From contig CAVYUP010000008.1 of assembly GCA_963771705.1 (NCBI GenBank), positions 62,001-126,000 of the forward strand: 64,000 nt of DNA, read 5' to 3'. The notes under the pieces are model-generated. The model was not told the origin of the DNA. It saw only the letters and a program-made list of their open reading frames with translations, and searched no databases. The stretch comes from DATFVA01 sp963771705 (GTDB lineage Bacteria; Bacteroidota; Ignavibacteria; Ignavibacteriales; Ignavibacteriaceae). Made by a program: the position numbers and the translations under genes. Positions 53,735 through 62,616 of this stretch are shown here, piece by piece; positions within the stretch are counted from its first letter, which is position 1; each line of letters opens with the position of its first letter.

Positions 53735-54217
53735 ATGAAGAAAATATTTGTATTAGTATTTGCTGTTATGATAGGGACGGGATTTTCTCAGTACAAACCT
53801 CAGGGGTTATCGACTGAACATGTAAGTGACGGGATTATAAACCAGAGTCAGGGAACTCCGCTTCTAGGGTTTCTCAATTCTGCCAACTTCCAGATGCATC
53901 ATACCTATGATGTTTCGTATGCTACATCCGGAGGCAACAATCTCGCTTTGACAACATACACAAACAGTATGTCATATCAGTTCAGCAAAAATCTTAATGT
54001 GCAGGTAGACGCAAGCGTTGTTTATTCACCCTACAGCACGCTCGGAAAGACTTTTGAAAATAATATCAACGGAATATATTTAAGCAGGGCTGCAATAAAC
54101 TATCAGCCATGGAAAGATGTTTTTATCTCAGTTCAATATAGAAATCTGCCGGTTACGTATTATTCACCATTCAGCGGATACCGGAACAATTTCTTCGACA
54201 GCGGATGGGGATGGTAA
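53735..54217 (+). CDS. Secreted beta-rich hypothetical protein
   Basis: A 160-residue protein with a signal peptide (MKKIFVLVFAVMIGTGFSQ) and alternating aromatic strands (TYTNSMSYQFSKNLNVQVDA, INYQPWKDVFISVQYRN), suggesting a small outer-membrane-like or periplasmic barrel. It ends FFDSGWGW. I do not recognise a named family; similar proteins occur in Ignavibacteria as far as I recall. It precedes the LytR_C gene after 34 bases and may be co-transcribed. Confidence 0.75.
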   Translation: MKKIFVLVFAVMIGTGFSQYKPQGLSTEHVSDGIINQSQGTPLLGFLNSANFQMHHTYDVSYATSGGNNLALTTYTNSMSYQFSKNLNVQVDASVVYSPYSTLGKTFENNINGIYLSRAAINYQPWKDVFISVQYRNLPVTYYSPFSGYRNNFFDSGWGW

Positions 54218-54251
54218 TATTATTGAATAATGATTTTTTAGCGAAGTATAA

Positions 54252-54725
54252 GTGAAGGAAAAATCCAGGCCGAAGAATTCGGATTTCAAAAGCAGTTTTT
54301 CAGGTTCCAATCTTATCCTAAATTCTATTATTGTTCTGCTGGGGATACTAATAATATTTCTCACTTTTTCACTTGTAAACCGCTTAAGCAGCCACACTTC
54401 TGACCAAAAAAATTCTGAAATCAGAACGGCTTCAGCTGTAATTCAGGTTGAGGTACTTAACGGCTGCGGAGCCTCGGGAGTGGCAGAAAAGTTCACAGAT
54501 TATTTAAGGAAAGAGAAATTTGATGTAGTACAGATGGGAAACTATGTCTCTTTCGATATCGATAAATCAATGGTAATAGACAGAACAGGAAACAGGGCAA
54601 ACGCCGAGAGAGTAGCTTCGGCACTTGGAATAGATGAAAAAAATGTAATTCTGCAGAAAAACGATGACTCCTTTCTGGATGTTTCTGTAGTAATTGGAAA
54701 AGACTATAAAAAATTAAACCAATAG
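54252..54725 (+). CDS. LytR C-terminal-domain membrane protein
   Basis: A 157-residue protein with one N-terminal membrane helix (about 24-43, ILNSIIVLLGILIIFLTF) and a LytR_C domain (about 65-150), with IQVEVLNGCGASGVAEKFTDYL and GNRANAERVASALGI as hallmarks. LytR_C is often periplasmic and near cell-envelope assembly enzymes. The start is GTG at 54252. Gap to rsfS is 11 bases, so they are one operon with argS. Confidence 0.86.
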   Translation: MKEKSRPKNSDFKSSFSGSNLILNSIIVLLGILIIFLTFSLVNRLSSHTSDQKNSEIRTASAVIQVEVLNGCGASGVAEKFTDYLRKEKFDVVQMGNYVSFDIDKSMVIDRTGNRANAERVASALGIDEKNVILQKNDDSFLDVSVVIGKDYKKLNQ

Positions 54726-54736
54726 AAGGGAAATAT

Positions 54737-55129
54737 TTGAACTCAAAAAACTTAGCTGACAAAATAACCAGTCTCATATTCAACAAAAAAGGATATGATG
54801 TCAAAATCCTCGATTTAAGGAAACTTGCAGCCTTTGCGGATTATTTTATCATTTGTTCCGCGGACTCAGATACGCAGGTAAAAGCCATCGCAGACGAAGT
54901 TGACAAGGAACTCCGCGATGAGGGGATTAAGTACTGGCATAAGGAAGGTTATAAGTCGTTAACCTGGGTGCTGATTGACTATGTGGATGTAGTTGTGCAT
55001 GTATTCAAGAAGGATGCCCGGGAATTTTATAAGCTTGAAAAGCTCTGGGGAGATGCTCCAGTTGAAGATGTTCAGGATCCCGGAGCAGCAGAGACCAGAA
55101 CTAAAAAAGCCGGGACAGTCCGGAAATAA
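54737..55129 (+). CDS. rsfS: Ribosomal silencing factor RsfS
   Basis: Binds the L14 protein of the large ribosomal subunit and blocks subunit joining in poor growth. Recognised by DLRKLAAFADYFIICSADSDTQVKAIADEV and KYWHKEGYKSLTWVLIDYVDVVVHVF, the full Iojap signature. Start is TTG at 54737 behind AAGGGAAATAT. The C-terminal 20 residues are a charged extension. Operon with the LytR_C gene and argS. Confidence 0.95.
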   Translation: MNSKNLADKITSLIFNKKGYDVKILDLRKLAAFADYFIICSADSDTQVKAIADEVDKELRDEGIKYWHKEGYKSLTWVLIDYVDVVVHVFKKDAREFYKLEKLWGDAPVEDVQDPGAAETRTKKAGTVRK

Positions 55130-55165
55130 TATCCTCTCATTTACCAAAACTAATCCGGAATCGAA

Positions 55166-56794
55166 TTGAAAGAATATTTACAAAATCTTTTTGTCTCTGC
55201 CTCAGAGAAACTTCCTTACCTGAAGGAGATCCCCTTCATCTTCGAGATTCCAAAACAAGAATCGTTTGGCGACTTTTCAACGAATGCCGCTATGCTTCTA
55301 ACCAAAAAGCTGAAGAAAAATCCCCGTGAAATCGCCCGCGAAATAATCGATAGTCTTCCTGTAGACAAGAAGATTATTTATAAAACGGAGATAGCGGGAC
55401 CGGGCTTTATAAATTTCTTTTTTACAAATGAGTTTATTGCCGGAATAGTTAAGGATATTCTGCAGGAAAAAGAGAGCTTCGGAAAATCAGACAGGTATAA
55501 GGGAAAAAAAGCTAATGTAGAATTTGTATCGGCAAATCCAACAGGACCTCTAACTGTAGGCCACGGAAGAAACGCGGTTGTAGGCGATACCGTATCGAAT
55601 ATGCTTGAATGGATTGGTTATGAAGTTGACCGTGAATATTATTTCAATAATGCCGGAAGGCAGATGAGGGTGCTGGGAGATTCAGTGAGACTCCGTTACC
55701 TGGAACTGCTAGGCGAGAAAGTTGAATTCCCTGAGGATTATTACCAGGGTGAATATATTAAAGAAATAGCCATATCATTATTCGATGATTATAAGGATTC
55801 GTTGAAGAAAGAGCCTCCCGAAGGGAAGTTTAAGGAAAGAGCGGAAATTGAGATTTTTAAGGAAATAGAGAGAACTCTAAACAGGCTGGGCATACATCAT
55901 AAGATATTTTATAATGAAAATTCCCTTTATGAAGAAGGCAAAATTAAAAACCTTCTGAAAGAGTTCAATGAAAAAGGCCTCTCCTACGAGCAGGACAATG
56001 CAACCTGGCTTAAGCTTTCTGAAATGGGAAATGAACAGGACAAGGTTATAATAAAATCGACAGGTGAGCCTACTTACCGGCTTCCCGACATTGCTTACCA
56101 TGAAACAAAGTTCAAGCGCGGGTATGATCTGATTACAGACCTTTTTGGTTCTGATCATAACGCTACTTATCCTGATGTATTAGCAGGACTGAAAGCTCTG
56201 GGATACGATACAGAAAAGGTAAAGGTGCTGATACACCAGTTTGTTACCATTACCGAGAACGGGGAAGTGGTGAAGATGTCGACCCGCAAAGCAAACTACA
56301 TCACGCTTGATCAGCTAATTGATGAAGTAGGCAGCGACGTTGTTAGATACTTCTTCAGTATGCGCAGTATTACAACCCATATGAATTTTGATCTTGCTCT
56401 GGCCAAAAAACAATCGGATGAGAATCCTGTATTCTATCTTCAGTACGCGCATGCAAGGATCTGTTCAATTTTGAAGATGATAGAGAAAGAAGAACTGAAA
56501 TCCTCGGTTGAAAATCTTGATCTTCTCAATGCTGATGAAGAGATGCAGCTGCTAAAAAAGCTGAATAAATTCAGAGATGAAGTTCTGGCCAGTGCGGAAA
56601 ATTTCGAACCCAGCAGAATATGCACCTATCTTGAAGAACTGGCAGCCGCATTCCATAAATTCTACACATTCTGCAGAATACTAGGTACCGAAAAGAAACT
56701 GGCCGAAGCGCGTGTAGCTCTTGCTATAGCAACCAGGACGGTACTGAAAAACGGTCTGGCTATTCTGGGTGTGAGCGCACCTGAAAGAATGTAA
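55166..56794 (+). CDS. argS: Arginyl-tRNA synthetase
   Basis: Class I synthetase charging tRNA-Arg. N-terminal Add-1 domain; HIGH signature as ANPTGPLTVGHGRNAVVGD (about residue 120); KMSK-like loop VVKMSTRKANYITLDQL (about residue 370); C-terminal anticodon-binding DALR domain ending GVSAPERM. Length 542 is normal. Start is TTG at 55166, third gene of this window's right part to use TTG. Co-transcribed with rsfS. Confidence 0.97.
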   Translation: MKEYLQNLFVSASEKLPYLKEIPFIFEIPKQESFGDFSTNAAMLLTKKLKKNPREIAREIIDSLPVDKKIIYKTEIAGPGFINFFFTNEFIAGIVKDILQEKESFGKSDRYKGKKANVEFVSANPTGPLTVGHGRNAVVGDTVSNMLEWIGYEVDREYYFNNAGRQMRVLGDSVRLRYLELLGEKVEFPEDYYQGEYIKEIAISLFDDYKDSLKKEPPEGKFKERAEIEIFKEIERTLNRLGIHHKIFYNENSLYEEGKIKNLLKEFNEKGLSYEQDNATWLKLSEMGNEQDKVIIKSTGEPTYRLPDIAYHETKFKRGYDLITDLFGSDHNATYPDVLAGLKALGYDTEKVKVLIHQFVTITENGEVVKMSTRKANYITLDQLIDEVGSDVVRYFFSMRSITTHMNFDLALAKKQSDENPVFYLQYAHARICSILKMIEKEELKSSVENLDLLNADEEMQLLKKLNKFRDEVLASAENFEPSRICTYLEELAAAFHKFYTFCRILGTEKKLAEARVALAIATRTVLKNGLAILGVSAPERM

Positions 56795-56799
56795 TTGAT

Positions 56800-57483
56800 T
56801 TAGTCGGCTATTGCCGCTGAAGCTGCATAAACACTGCCCGCCCCGGCTGCAAGCAAAACCTTCCCACATTCAATTATTGTTGAGCCTGTAGTTATCACAT
56901 CATCTACAATAAGAATAGTCTCCCCATTCAATTTTCCTTTTGACCGGAAAGCGTTCTGTACATTTCTTGCTCTATCCGATATTCTCATGGTTGTCTGCGT
57001 TGCGGTATATCTTCGTCTTCTGAGGAGTCCTTTTTTTATAGCGATGCCGCTCGCTCTGCTGACACCCCTTGCGATATAAAACGACTGGTTGAACTGCCTT
57101 TCAGCCTTTCTGAGATGATGCAGCGGAACTGGTATCACTATATCAATTTTATTGGCAGGGAAATTCTCTTTTATTTTTTCTCCAAGCATCTCACCGAGGA
57201 AAACGCCCAGTAAAAATTTCCTTCCATACTTCATTGAATGAATGATCTGCTGAAGCTCTTTATCTTTCTCAAAGACGAAGCAGGAGGTAAAGCCGGTTAT
57301 GACATTCTTCTGAGCGAACTTACGGTTAAATTCCGATAGAATTCTAGCCGGCTCAGCCTCTTGCAGTCTTGAAAGGCATTGACAGCATACAGGAGGTTCG
57401 GGATATAAAAGCTTCCGGCTGCAGCAGGGACAAAAACGCGGCAGTACAAAATCCAGAAATGCTTCCCCCATCTTAATCATCAT
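56800..57483 (-). CDS. ComF-family phosphoribosyltransferase-like protein
   Basis: ComF/GntX family protein linked to DNA uptake and competence in other bacteria. An N-terminal zinc-ribbon-like cluster (CPCCSRKLLYPEPPVCCQC) precedes a type I phosphoribosyltransferase domain with the PRPP loop ILIVDDVITTGSTI near the C-terminus. Length 227. It is last in a minus-strand operon and seven bases from the VWA gene. Activity toward a real PRPP substrate is not known for the family. Confidence 0.92.
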   Translation of the reverse strand: MMIKMGEAFLDFVLPRFCPCCSRKLLYPEPPVCCQCLSRLQEAEPARILSEFNRKFAQKNVITGFTSCFVFEKDKELQQIIHSMKYGRKFLLGVFLGEMLGEKIKENFPANKIDIVIPVPLHHLRKAERQFNQSFYIARGVSRASGIAIKKGLLRRRRYTATQTTMRISDRARNVQNAFRSKGKLNGETILIVDDVITTGSTIIECGKVLLAAGAGSVYAASAAIAD

Positions 57484-57490
57484 TCTTCCC

Positions 57491-59641
57491 TTATAACATA
57501 CCTGATTGTTTTCTTATGAACCATTCGGAAGCGAACAGAAGTATAACAATAATCAGAAGCCACTCATTAGACCATAGCCTTATCTCGCTGACTTCAGTTT
57601 TTTCTTTCGATGCGTTCTGCCGAATATTTTTTAGCAGGGGATATACCTTATTCATTTCCGTATAATAAAAATATTTACCGCCTGTATTTTCAGCAAGCGA
57701 AGAAAGGAACCCGTATTTAGTTACCGGGTCAAGCTGCTCAATATCAACTTCACCTATATTGAAACTGCCGCCGTCCGTTCCAAGGACTTTACTATTTCTT
57801 GACGCCTTTCCAGTGTAGGTAAAATCTCCAGTTTGTGAAGTAGTGTATGTGCCTTCATACAGACCGCTGCCCAGCGAATTTAATATTACCTCATCCTTTT
57901 TCCCGTTATGAGAAATGCTGACCTTTACTTCAGCATCAGCGGCAGGATTATACGAAGCGTCATATACCTCCGCGGAGAATTCAACCGGTTCGCCCAGGGC
58001 ATACAGCTTTTTGGATGTTTTGACCGTTACCTGTTTTTGTTCCTCTGTGCTTCTCAGCCATTTAATGCTGTTATGAATAAAACTATCGAACAGCGTCAGT
58101 TTTTTTGCCGCCGTCTGCAGTTTCCATCTCCATATTCCGCTAGCAAGCACGGCAATAGATCTTTTAGATCCTATTCTTCTGGAAATTATCATAGGAGTAT
58201 TCAAAGCTACATTATTAAGCCGGGCTTTTACAACAACTTCACTTTCAGGTTTAGCACTTATCTCAGAATTCGTCATAAAGACCGGCGGAAGGTTGCTCCA
58301 GTCACCGGCAGGATTCTTTGAATCATTTTGGATTAGGGGGTTTTCATTTTCGCTGTTTTGAACCACAGGCTGAACCTCAGAGAAACCATTATCGATGTTT
58401 TGAATAGTAAATGGAAGTTCCGGCTGAAGCAAATTTAATTTATTCAAATCAGTATTATCTTCAAGAACCAGCAGGAAAGATTTATCTCCTGTTGTTACCG
58501 CATCCTTTACCTGGCTCAGCAATGCAGCGCTTGTTCCCTTTGAAGGAAAACCCAAAAGAATCAGTACCCTTGCGCTGTCGAGTTCAGCAGAAGGATTAAA
58601 TTTCTCAATAAATTTTCCCGGTGCTGTCTGTGTTAATGATTTAACCGAAAGATTTTTATCCTCTTCAAGAGAATTCTTTATAAAAGACAGATCGGGGGAA
58701 GGGCTGCCCGCGAGGATCAGGACCTTCACCTTATTACTGAGAACATTTATATAAAATACTTTCTTATTATTTTCAAAAGTAAATTCTCCCTCATGGTTAT
58801 TTATTTCCAGAGTTAGTTTCTTTTCACCCCCTGTTTCAGGGGTATACGTAAATGTTTCATTCTGTGTGCCGTCAGATGATAAAATTAGGGTTCTTTGTTC
58901 CAGCAGATTTCCATTTTCATATAAAGAAATAACAGCAGGCTTATTTCCGAAGCCCTTGTTCAGGATAGTTGTTGAAATAGTAGTAGGAGTTTCAGCATAA
59001 ATAAACTCATTATGCAGAACATTTTTGATGAGTACATCATTCCTTTTAGTAGTATCACCAACTCCTATAGTAAAAACAGGAATATTTAATTTTTCCGCAT
59101 TAAATAAAGGATTAGCCCCTTCGGTTATAACGCCGTCGCTAACTATGGCTACAGAGGCAATATTCTCCTTCTTATTTTTTATGAAAGAAAAAATATCCGA
59201 GAAATTGGTATTACCCTCTGAAAAGCCTAACTGCGACAGGCTATCATAAGAAAATGCTTTAATGTGAGAACCAAAGGTAAAGAATTCAGAACCGGACAAG
59301 AGATTATTGTTATTTAAACCATCCACAAAACGTTTAACATTTTCACTCCTTTGTGTTCCGTCTTTTATCAGGATCGAATGTGAGTCATCCACAAAGACAA
59401 GGTTAACCGGCTGCAGGATGACCTTTTTTACGAGAGTAACAACAGGTTCGAAGATGATAAAAAGCAGAAGGATGAGCGAGAAAGTCCTTAGGAGCACAAG
59501 TATTATCTTCTTTAAGGAACTAACAGGGGGAAGGGTATAGCGATACATATAAACGGCATATGCAGCAAGGATAAATAATCCTAAAAAGAAGAAGACTCCA
59601 TTGAAAGAAAAGGAGAGATCGATTTTTTCAAAATTAAACAT
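57491..59641 (-). CDS. Membrane protein with von Willebrand A-like domain
   Basis: A 716-residue inner-membrane protein: two N-terminal helices (about 14-31 and 42-64), a VWA-like domain starting NLVFVDDSHSILIKDGTQR, a beta-rich stretch with CARDB-like pieces, a putative amidotransferase-like core (KVKVLILAGSPSPDLSFIKNSL) and a C-terminal helix (WLLIIVILLFASEWFIRK). This is the general build of BatA-like or large Bacteroidota VWA proteins. The VWA metal site has VDDSHS instead of DxSxS, so metal binding may be weak. Overlaps phzF by one base. Confidence 0.85.
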   Translation of the reverse strand: MFNFEKIDLSFSFNGVFFFLGLFILAAYAVYMYRYTLPPVSSLKKIILVLLRTFSLILLLFIIFEPVVTLVKKVILQPVNLVFVDDSHSILIKDGTQRSENVKRFVDGLNNNNLLSGSEFFTFGSHIKAFSYDSLSQLGFSEGNTNFSDIFSFIKNKKENIASVAIVSDGVITEGANPLFNAEKLNIPVFTIGVGDTTKRNDVLIKNVLHNEFIYAETPTTISTTILNKGFGNKPAVISLYENGNLLEQRTLILSSDGTQNETFTYTPETGGEKKLTLEINNHEGEFTFENNKKVFYINVLSNKVKVLILAGSPSPDLSFIKNSLEEDKNLSVKSLTQTAPGKFIEKFNPSAELDSARVLILLGFPSKGTSAALLSQVKDAVTTGDKSFLLVLEDNTDLNKLNLLQPELPFTIQNIDNGFSEVQPVVQNSENENPLIQNDSKNPAGDWSNLPPVFMTNSEISAKPESEVVVKARLNNVALNTPMIISRRIGSKRSIAVLASGIWRWKLQTAAKKLTLFDSFIHNSIKWLRSTEEQKQVTVKTSKKLYALGEPVEFSAEVYDASYNPAADAEVKVSISHNGKKDEVILNSLGSGLYEGTYTTSQTGDFTYTGKASRNSKVLGTDGGSFNIGEVDIEQLDPVTKYGFLSSLAENTGGKYFYYTEMNKVYPLLKNIRQNASKEKTEVSEIRLWSNEWLLIIVILLFASEWFIRKQSGML

Positions 59642-60510
59642 TAAAAGGCAAGCTCTCCCTTGAGGACAGTAACAGCTTTTCCTGAGATATACAGTTCATT
59701 AGCTGACTTGTTGTATGATACCCTAATCCTTCCTTTTCTTCCCAATGTATCACCCTGTTCAAATACCAGAGAAAGTTCTTCAGTTTCAGGATCAACGAAA
59801 CCAAGTTTTCTAAATACCATAAGCATTGGACCATTTGTAGAGCCAGTTACAGGATCTTCATCAATTCCATAGTAAGGAACAAAGTACCTGCTATGGGCGA
59901 AACTTGCATCATCTACTGTTTCCAGCGAATAAACAACCACACCTTCAAATTCGTGCTTATCTTCCGTTAGCTTCTTCAGTTTCTTAAAATCCGGTCTCAG
60001 ATGCTGCAAAGCATCTAATCCTTCTATTCTAAAATAAAGATTTCCATTATCCAGGATAATAAAGGGAGTATCATCGGGAACAGAAGTTCTCTCTGCACCA
60101 ACTGCATCTATTATCTCTTCTTTACAGCCCGAAAATTTTTCAATTTCGTAAAGAGGGATCTGCATATAGTACCAGCCTTCACGAATGCCGCAGGACAGGA
60201 TGCCGCTTTTTGTTTCAAATCTTACCGATGAATTATCGGAGAGTCTGCCATTCTCATATAAAAAATGGAGCGAAGCGATGGTAGCATGACCGCAGAGCTG
60301 AACTTCCACCGAAGGTGTAAACCACCGGAGGTTATAATCGGCTTTATTAGAAGGCGAAAGAAAAGCTGTTTCCGCTACATTCATTTCACGCGCAATTTTC
60401 TGCATCTGTTCTGAGGAAAGATCATCCGCGAACATTACTCCCGCAGAATTCCCTTCGAACGAATTTTCGGTGAATGCATCTATCTGAAATATTTTATGAT
60501 TTTTTGCCAT
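59641..60510 (-). CDS. PhzF-family isomerase-like protein
   Basis: Member of the PhzF/diaminopimelate-epimerase-fold family. Hallmarks: FQIDAFTENSFEGNSAGVMFAD at the start, MNVAETAFLSPS with the catalytic Glu, LRWFTPSVEVQLCGHATIAS, and DPVTGSTNG near the end. The phenazine pathway is not implied; most genomic PhzF-like proteins have unknown substrates. Length 289. It overlaps surE by 17 bases and the VWA gene by one, a tight operon. Confidence 0.92.
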   Translation of the reverse strand: MAKNHKIFQIDAFTENSFEGNSAGVMFADDLSSEQMQKIAREMNVAETAFLSPSNKADYNLRWFTPSVEVQLCGHATIASLHFLYENGRLSDNSSVRFETKSGILSCGIREGWYYMQIPLYEIEKFSGCKEEIIDAVGAERTSVPDDTPFIILDNGNLYFRIEGLDALQHLRPDFKKLKKLTEDKHEFEGVVVYSLETVDDASFAHSRYFVPYYGIDEDPVTGSTNGPMLMVFRKLGFVDPETEELSLVFEQGDTLGRKGRIRVSYNKSANELYISGKAVTVLKGELAF

Positions 60511-61273
60511 TAAGCAGGTTCTCTATTTTCCAGTTTTTCATTCTATCAAAAGTTTCATAATCGGTTAAATCAAAATGGATAGGGCTTACCGATACATAAT
60601 ATTTTCTAATGGCAGCCTGATCAGTTTCTATTTCAGTATCAACTTCCTTCAGGCTTCCTGTAAGCCAGTAATAATTTTTGCCATAGGGATCGACGCGCTG
60701 CTCATAAATATCGTCCCATTTTGATTTACCCTGACGAGTAAGTTTAATTCCGGATATTTGTTCCTCAGGGATGTCAGGCACATTTACATTAAGAAGAGTT
60801 CCAAGAGGCAGGTCTTTGCCCGCGAGTTCCAGAGCCAGCAGCTTTGAGACTTTTCCTGCAAACCTGAAATCGGAAGCTTCATGATTGGTTACAGAAACAG
60901 CAATAGAGGGGATATCCATAATTGCCGCTTCACGTGCAGCCGAGACAGTTCCGGAATATATTATATTTATTGCTGTATTAGATCCATGATTTATTCCCGA
61001 TACAACCAGGTCAGGAGGCATTTTCATAATATTCCTGACACCTATTTTAACACAATCAGCAGGTGTACCACTGACCGCATATCCAAAGAAGACGCCGTTC
61101 TTTTTATAGTCTGTTACCCGAAGGGGAAGCTGCATGGTTATAGCGTGTCCCACCGCGCTTTGCTCCTTAAGGGGGGCGACGATAGTTACCTCTGCAATTT
61201 CTTTAAGAGCCTCAGCGAGAACTGCAATTCCAGGGGCTTCTATTCCGTCATCGTTAGTTACAAGTATTTTCAA
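60494..61273 (-). CDS. surE: 5'/3'-nucleotidase SurE
   Basis: Metal-dependent nucleotide phosphatase of stationary-phase survival. The N-terminal MKILVTNDDGIEAPGI carries the metal-binding Asp-Asp; SGINHGSNT and YSGTVSAAREA contain the other ligands and active-site loop. Length 259 is normal. First gene of a minus-strand surE-phzF-VWA-comF operon. Divergent from pgeF across 156 bases that contain an inverted repeat. Confidence 0.95.
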   Translation of the reverse strand: MKILVTNDDGIEAPGIAVLAEALKEIAEVTIVAPLKEQSAVGHAITMQLPLRVTDYKKNGVFFGYAVSGTPADCVKIGVRNIMKMPPDLVVSGINHGSNTAINIIYSGTVSAAREAAIMDIPSIAVSVTNHEASDFRFAGKVSKLLALELAGKDLPLGTLLNVNVPDIPEEQISGIKLTRQGKSKWDDIYEQRVDPYGKNYYWLTGSLKEVDTEIETDQAAIRKYYVSVSPIHFDLTDYETFDRMKNWKIENLLNGKKS

Positions 61274-61379
61274 GATTTTTCCTTATCAAGATTCAAATAA
61301 GAATAAGTATGCCAATATAACACATGCCCTATGGATTCTCAATTGAATGAGGGGGTACTATTTACGATTAATATTTCTG

Positions 61380-61404
61380 TTTATGCGCTTAAATAACGCA
61401 TAAA
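61380..61404. promoter_or_regulatory. Candidate operator, 8-bp inverted repeat
   Basis: TTTATGCG and CGCATAAA lie either side of a 9-base AT spacer, in the 156-base region between divergent surE and pgeF and 26 bases before pgeF. AATATTT also flanks both sides. A dimeric regulator could bind here; no regulator gene adjoins. Confidence 0.35.
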
Positions 61405-61429
61405 TATTTCTTAAATTTGCATTTCTATT

Positions 61430-62167
61430 ATGCTTGTACTTCAACCTTATATATTTAGAGAATTCCCGGAGATAATCTTCGGATTCAGTACAAAATCTGG
61501 TCCCGCAGGTGAACCCCCCTATTATTTTAATCTTTCCCTGTCTGTTGGTGATGACAGAGATAGGGTTATAAAAAACAGGCAATTTTTCTTTAACTCCCTG
61601 GGCTTAAGTATGGATTCTGCTGCGTTTCAAAAGCAGGTACATGGAGATAAAATTACCGAAGTTAACGAACCCGGGAATGCCGGTGAATCGGATGCTATGA
61701 TAACCAGTAAAACCAATACGGCCTTATCCATCAGTACAGCTGATTGCACTTCAATTTTCATTTATGATCCGGATAAAAAAATAATAGCTGGAATTCATTC
61801 AGGCTGGAGAGGGACGCAAAAAGAAATCACGGCAAAGACTCTGAAGAAATTGCAGACGGAGTACGGGTGCATTGCTGAAAATTTATTTGTGTATCTTGGG
61901 CCGTCAGTAGCTCAAGCTAATTATGAGGTAGGCAAGGAAGTGGCTGATCAGTTTGAAGAGCGCTATGTAGGCAGGAAAGATGGTAAGCTGTATCTCGATG
62001 TTTCTGCGGCAAATTATGATATGATTCTAAACGCGGGCGTGCCTCACCATCAAATTCAAAAATCGTCCCTTTGCAGTTTCGAGTATAAAGAGATGCTTCA
62101 TTCATACAGGAGGGATGGTAAAAGATCCGGCCGGGCACTCGGTGTAATAGCGATGAGAGAACCTTAA
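61430..62167 (+). CDS. pgeF: Peptidoglycan editing factor PgeF (laccase-domain, YfiH-like)
   Basis: Purine-nucleosidase-like or peptidoglycan-editing hydrolase, YfiH/DUF152. Metal ligands and catalytic residues appear in FQKQVHGDKI, ADCTSIFIYDPDKKIIAGIHSGWRGT and the C-terminal SLCSFEYKEMLHSYRRDG. PgeF in E. coli removes misincorporated L-Ser from UDP-MurNAc peptides; homologues also act on adenosine. Length 245. Its RBS is not obvious; the leader holds the inverted repeat noted at 61380. Confidence 0.92.
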   Translation: MLVLQPYIFREFPEIIFGFSTKSGPAGEPPYYFNLSLSVGDDRDRVIKNRQFFFNSLGLSMDSAAFQKQVHGDKITEVNEPGNAGESDAMITSKTNTALSISTADCTSIFIYDPDKKIIAGIHSGWRGTQKEITAKTLKKLQTEYGCIAENLFVYLGPSVAQANYEVGKEVADQFEERYVGRKDGKLYLDVSAANYDMILNAGVPHHQIQKSSLCSFEYKEMLHSYRRDGKRSGRALGVIAMREP

Positions 62168-62233
62168 TGGGTGATGGATGTTAAATAACAGCCGGATTTA
62201 TAGATCCAGCTTAATATTTTTTTTGGAGAATTT

Positions 62234-62605
62234 ATGGAAAATATAATAAGGATTAAGAGAGCGACTTTTTACGGATACCACGGGGTTCTTTCTGAAGAGC
62301 AGACTGTAGGCGGAAAATTCGAGGCAGATGTTGATCTTTATACTGATTTCAGCAAAGCCGCAATTGATGATAATCTTTCCGAAACAATAGATTATCATAA
62401 AGTATACAAATTTATTTACAAGCTTGCGCTGGATGAAAAGCATTATTTAATTGAATCGCTTGCGACTAAAATTGCAAATGAGCTTTTACTTAATTTTAAC
62501 GGAATTCAGAAGGTATGTGTCCGCGTGAGAAAAAACAGTCCGCCGCTCGGCGGGGTAGTAGACTGCGTTGAGGTAGAGGTAATTAAAGAAAGAAAAGAAC
62601 TATAA
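62234..62605 (+). CDS. folB: Dihydroneopterin aldolase
   Basis: Folate-synthesis step converting dihydroneopterin to 6-hydroxymethyl-dihydropterin. N-terminal IRIKRATFYGYHGVLSEEQ has the active Tyr/Glu, VDLYTDFSKAAIDDNLSETIDYHKVY the binding loop, and LIESLATKIANELL plus VRVRKNSPPL the catalytic Lys/Glu pair region. Length 123 is normal. Ribosome site TTTGGAGAATTT. The next gene, folK, follows immediately. Confidence 0.94.
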   Translation: MENIIRIKRATFYGYHGVLSEEQTVGGKFEADVDLYTDFSKAAIDDNLSETIDYHKVYKFIYKLALDEKHYLIESLATKIANELLLNFNGIQKVCVRVRKNSPPLGGVVDCVEVEVIKERKEL

Positions 62606-62616
62606 AATTCGGTAAT

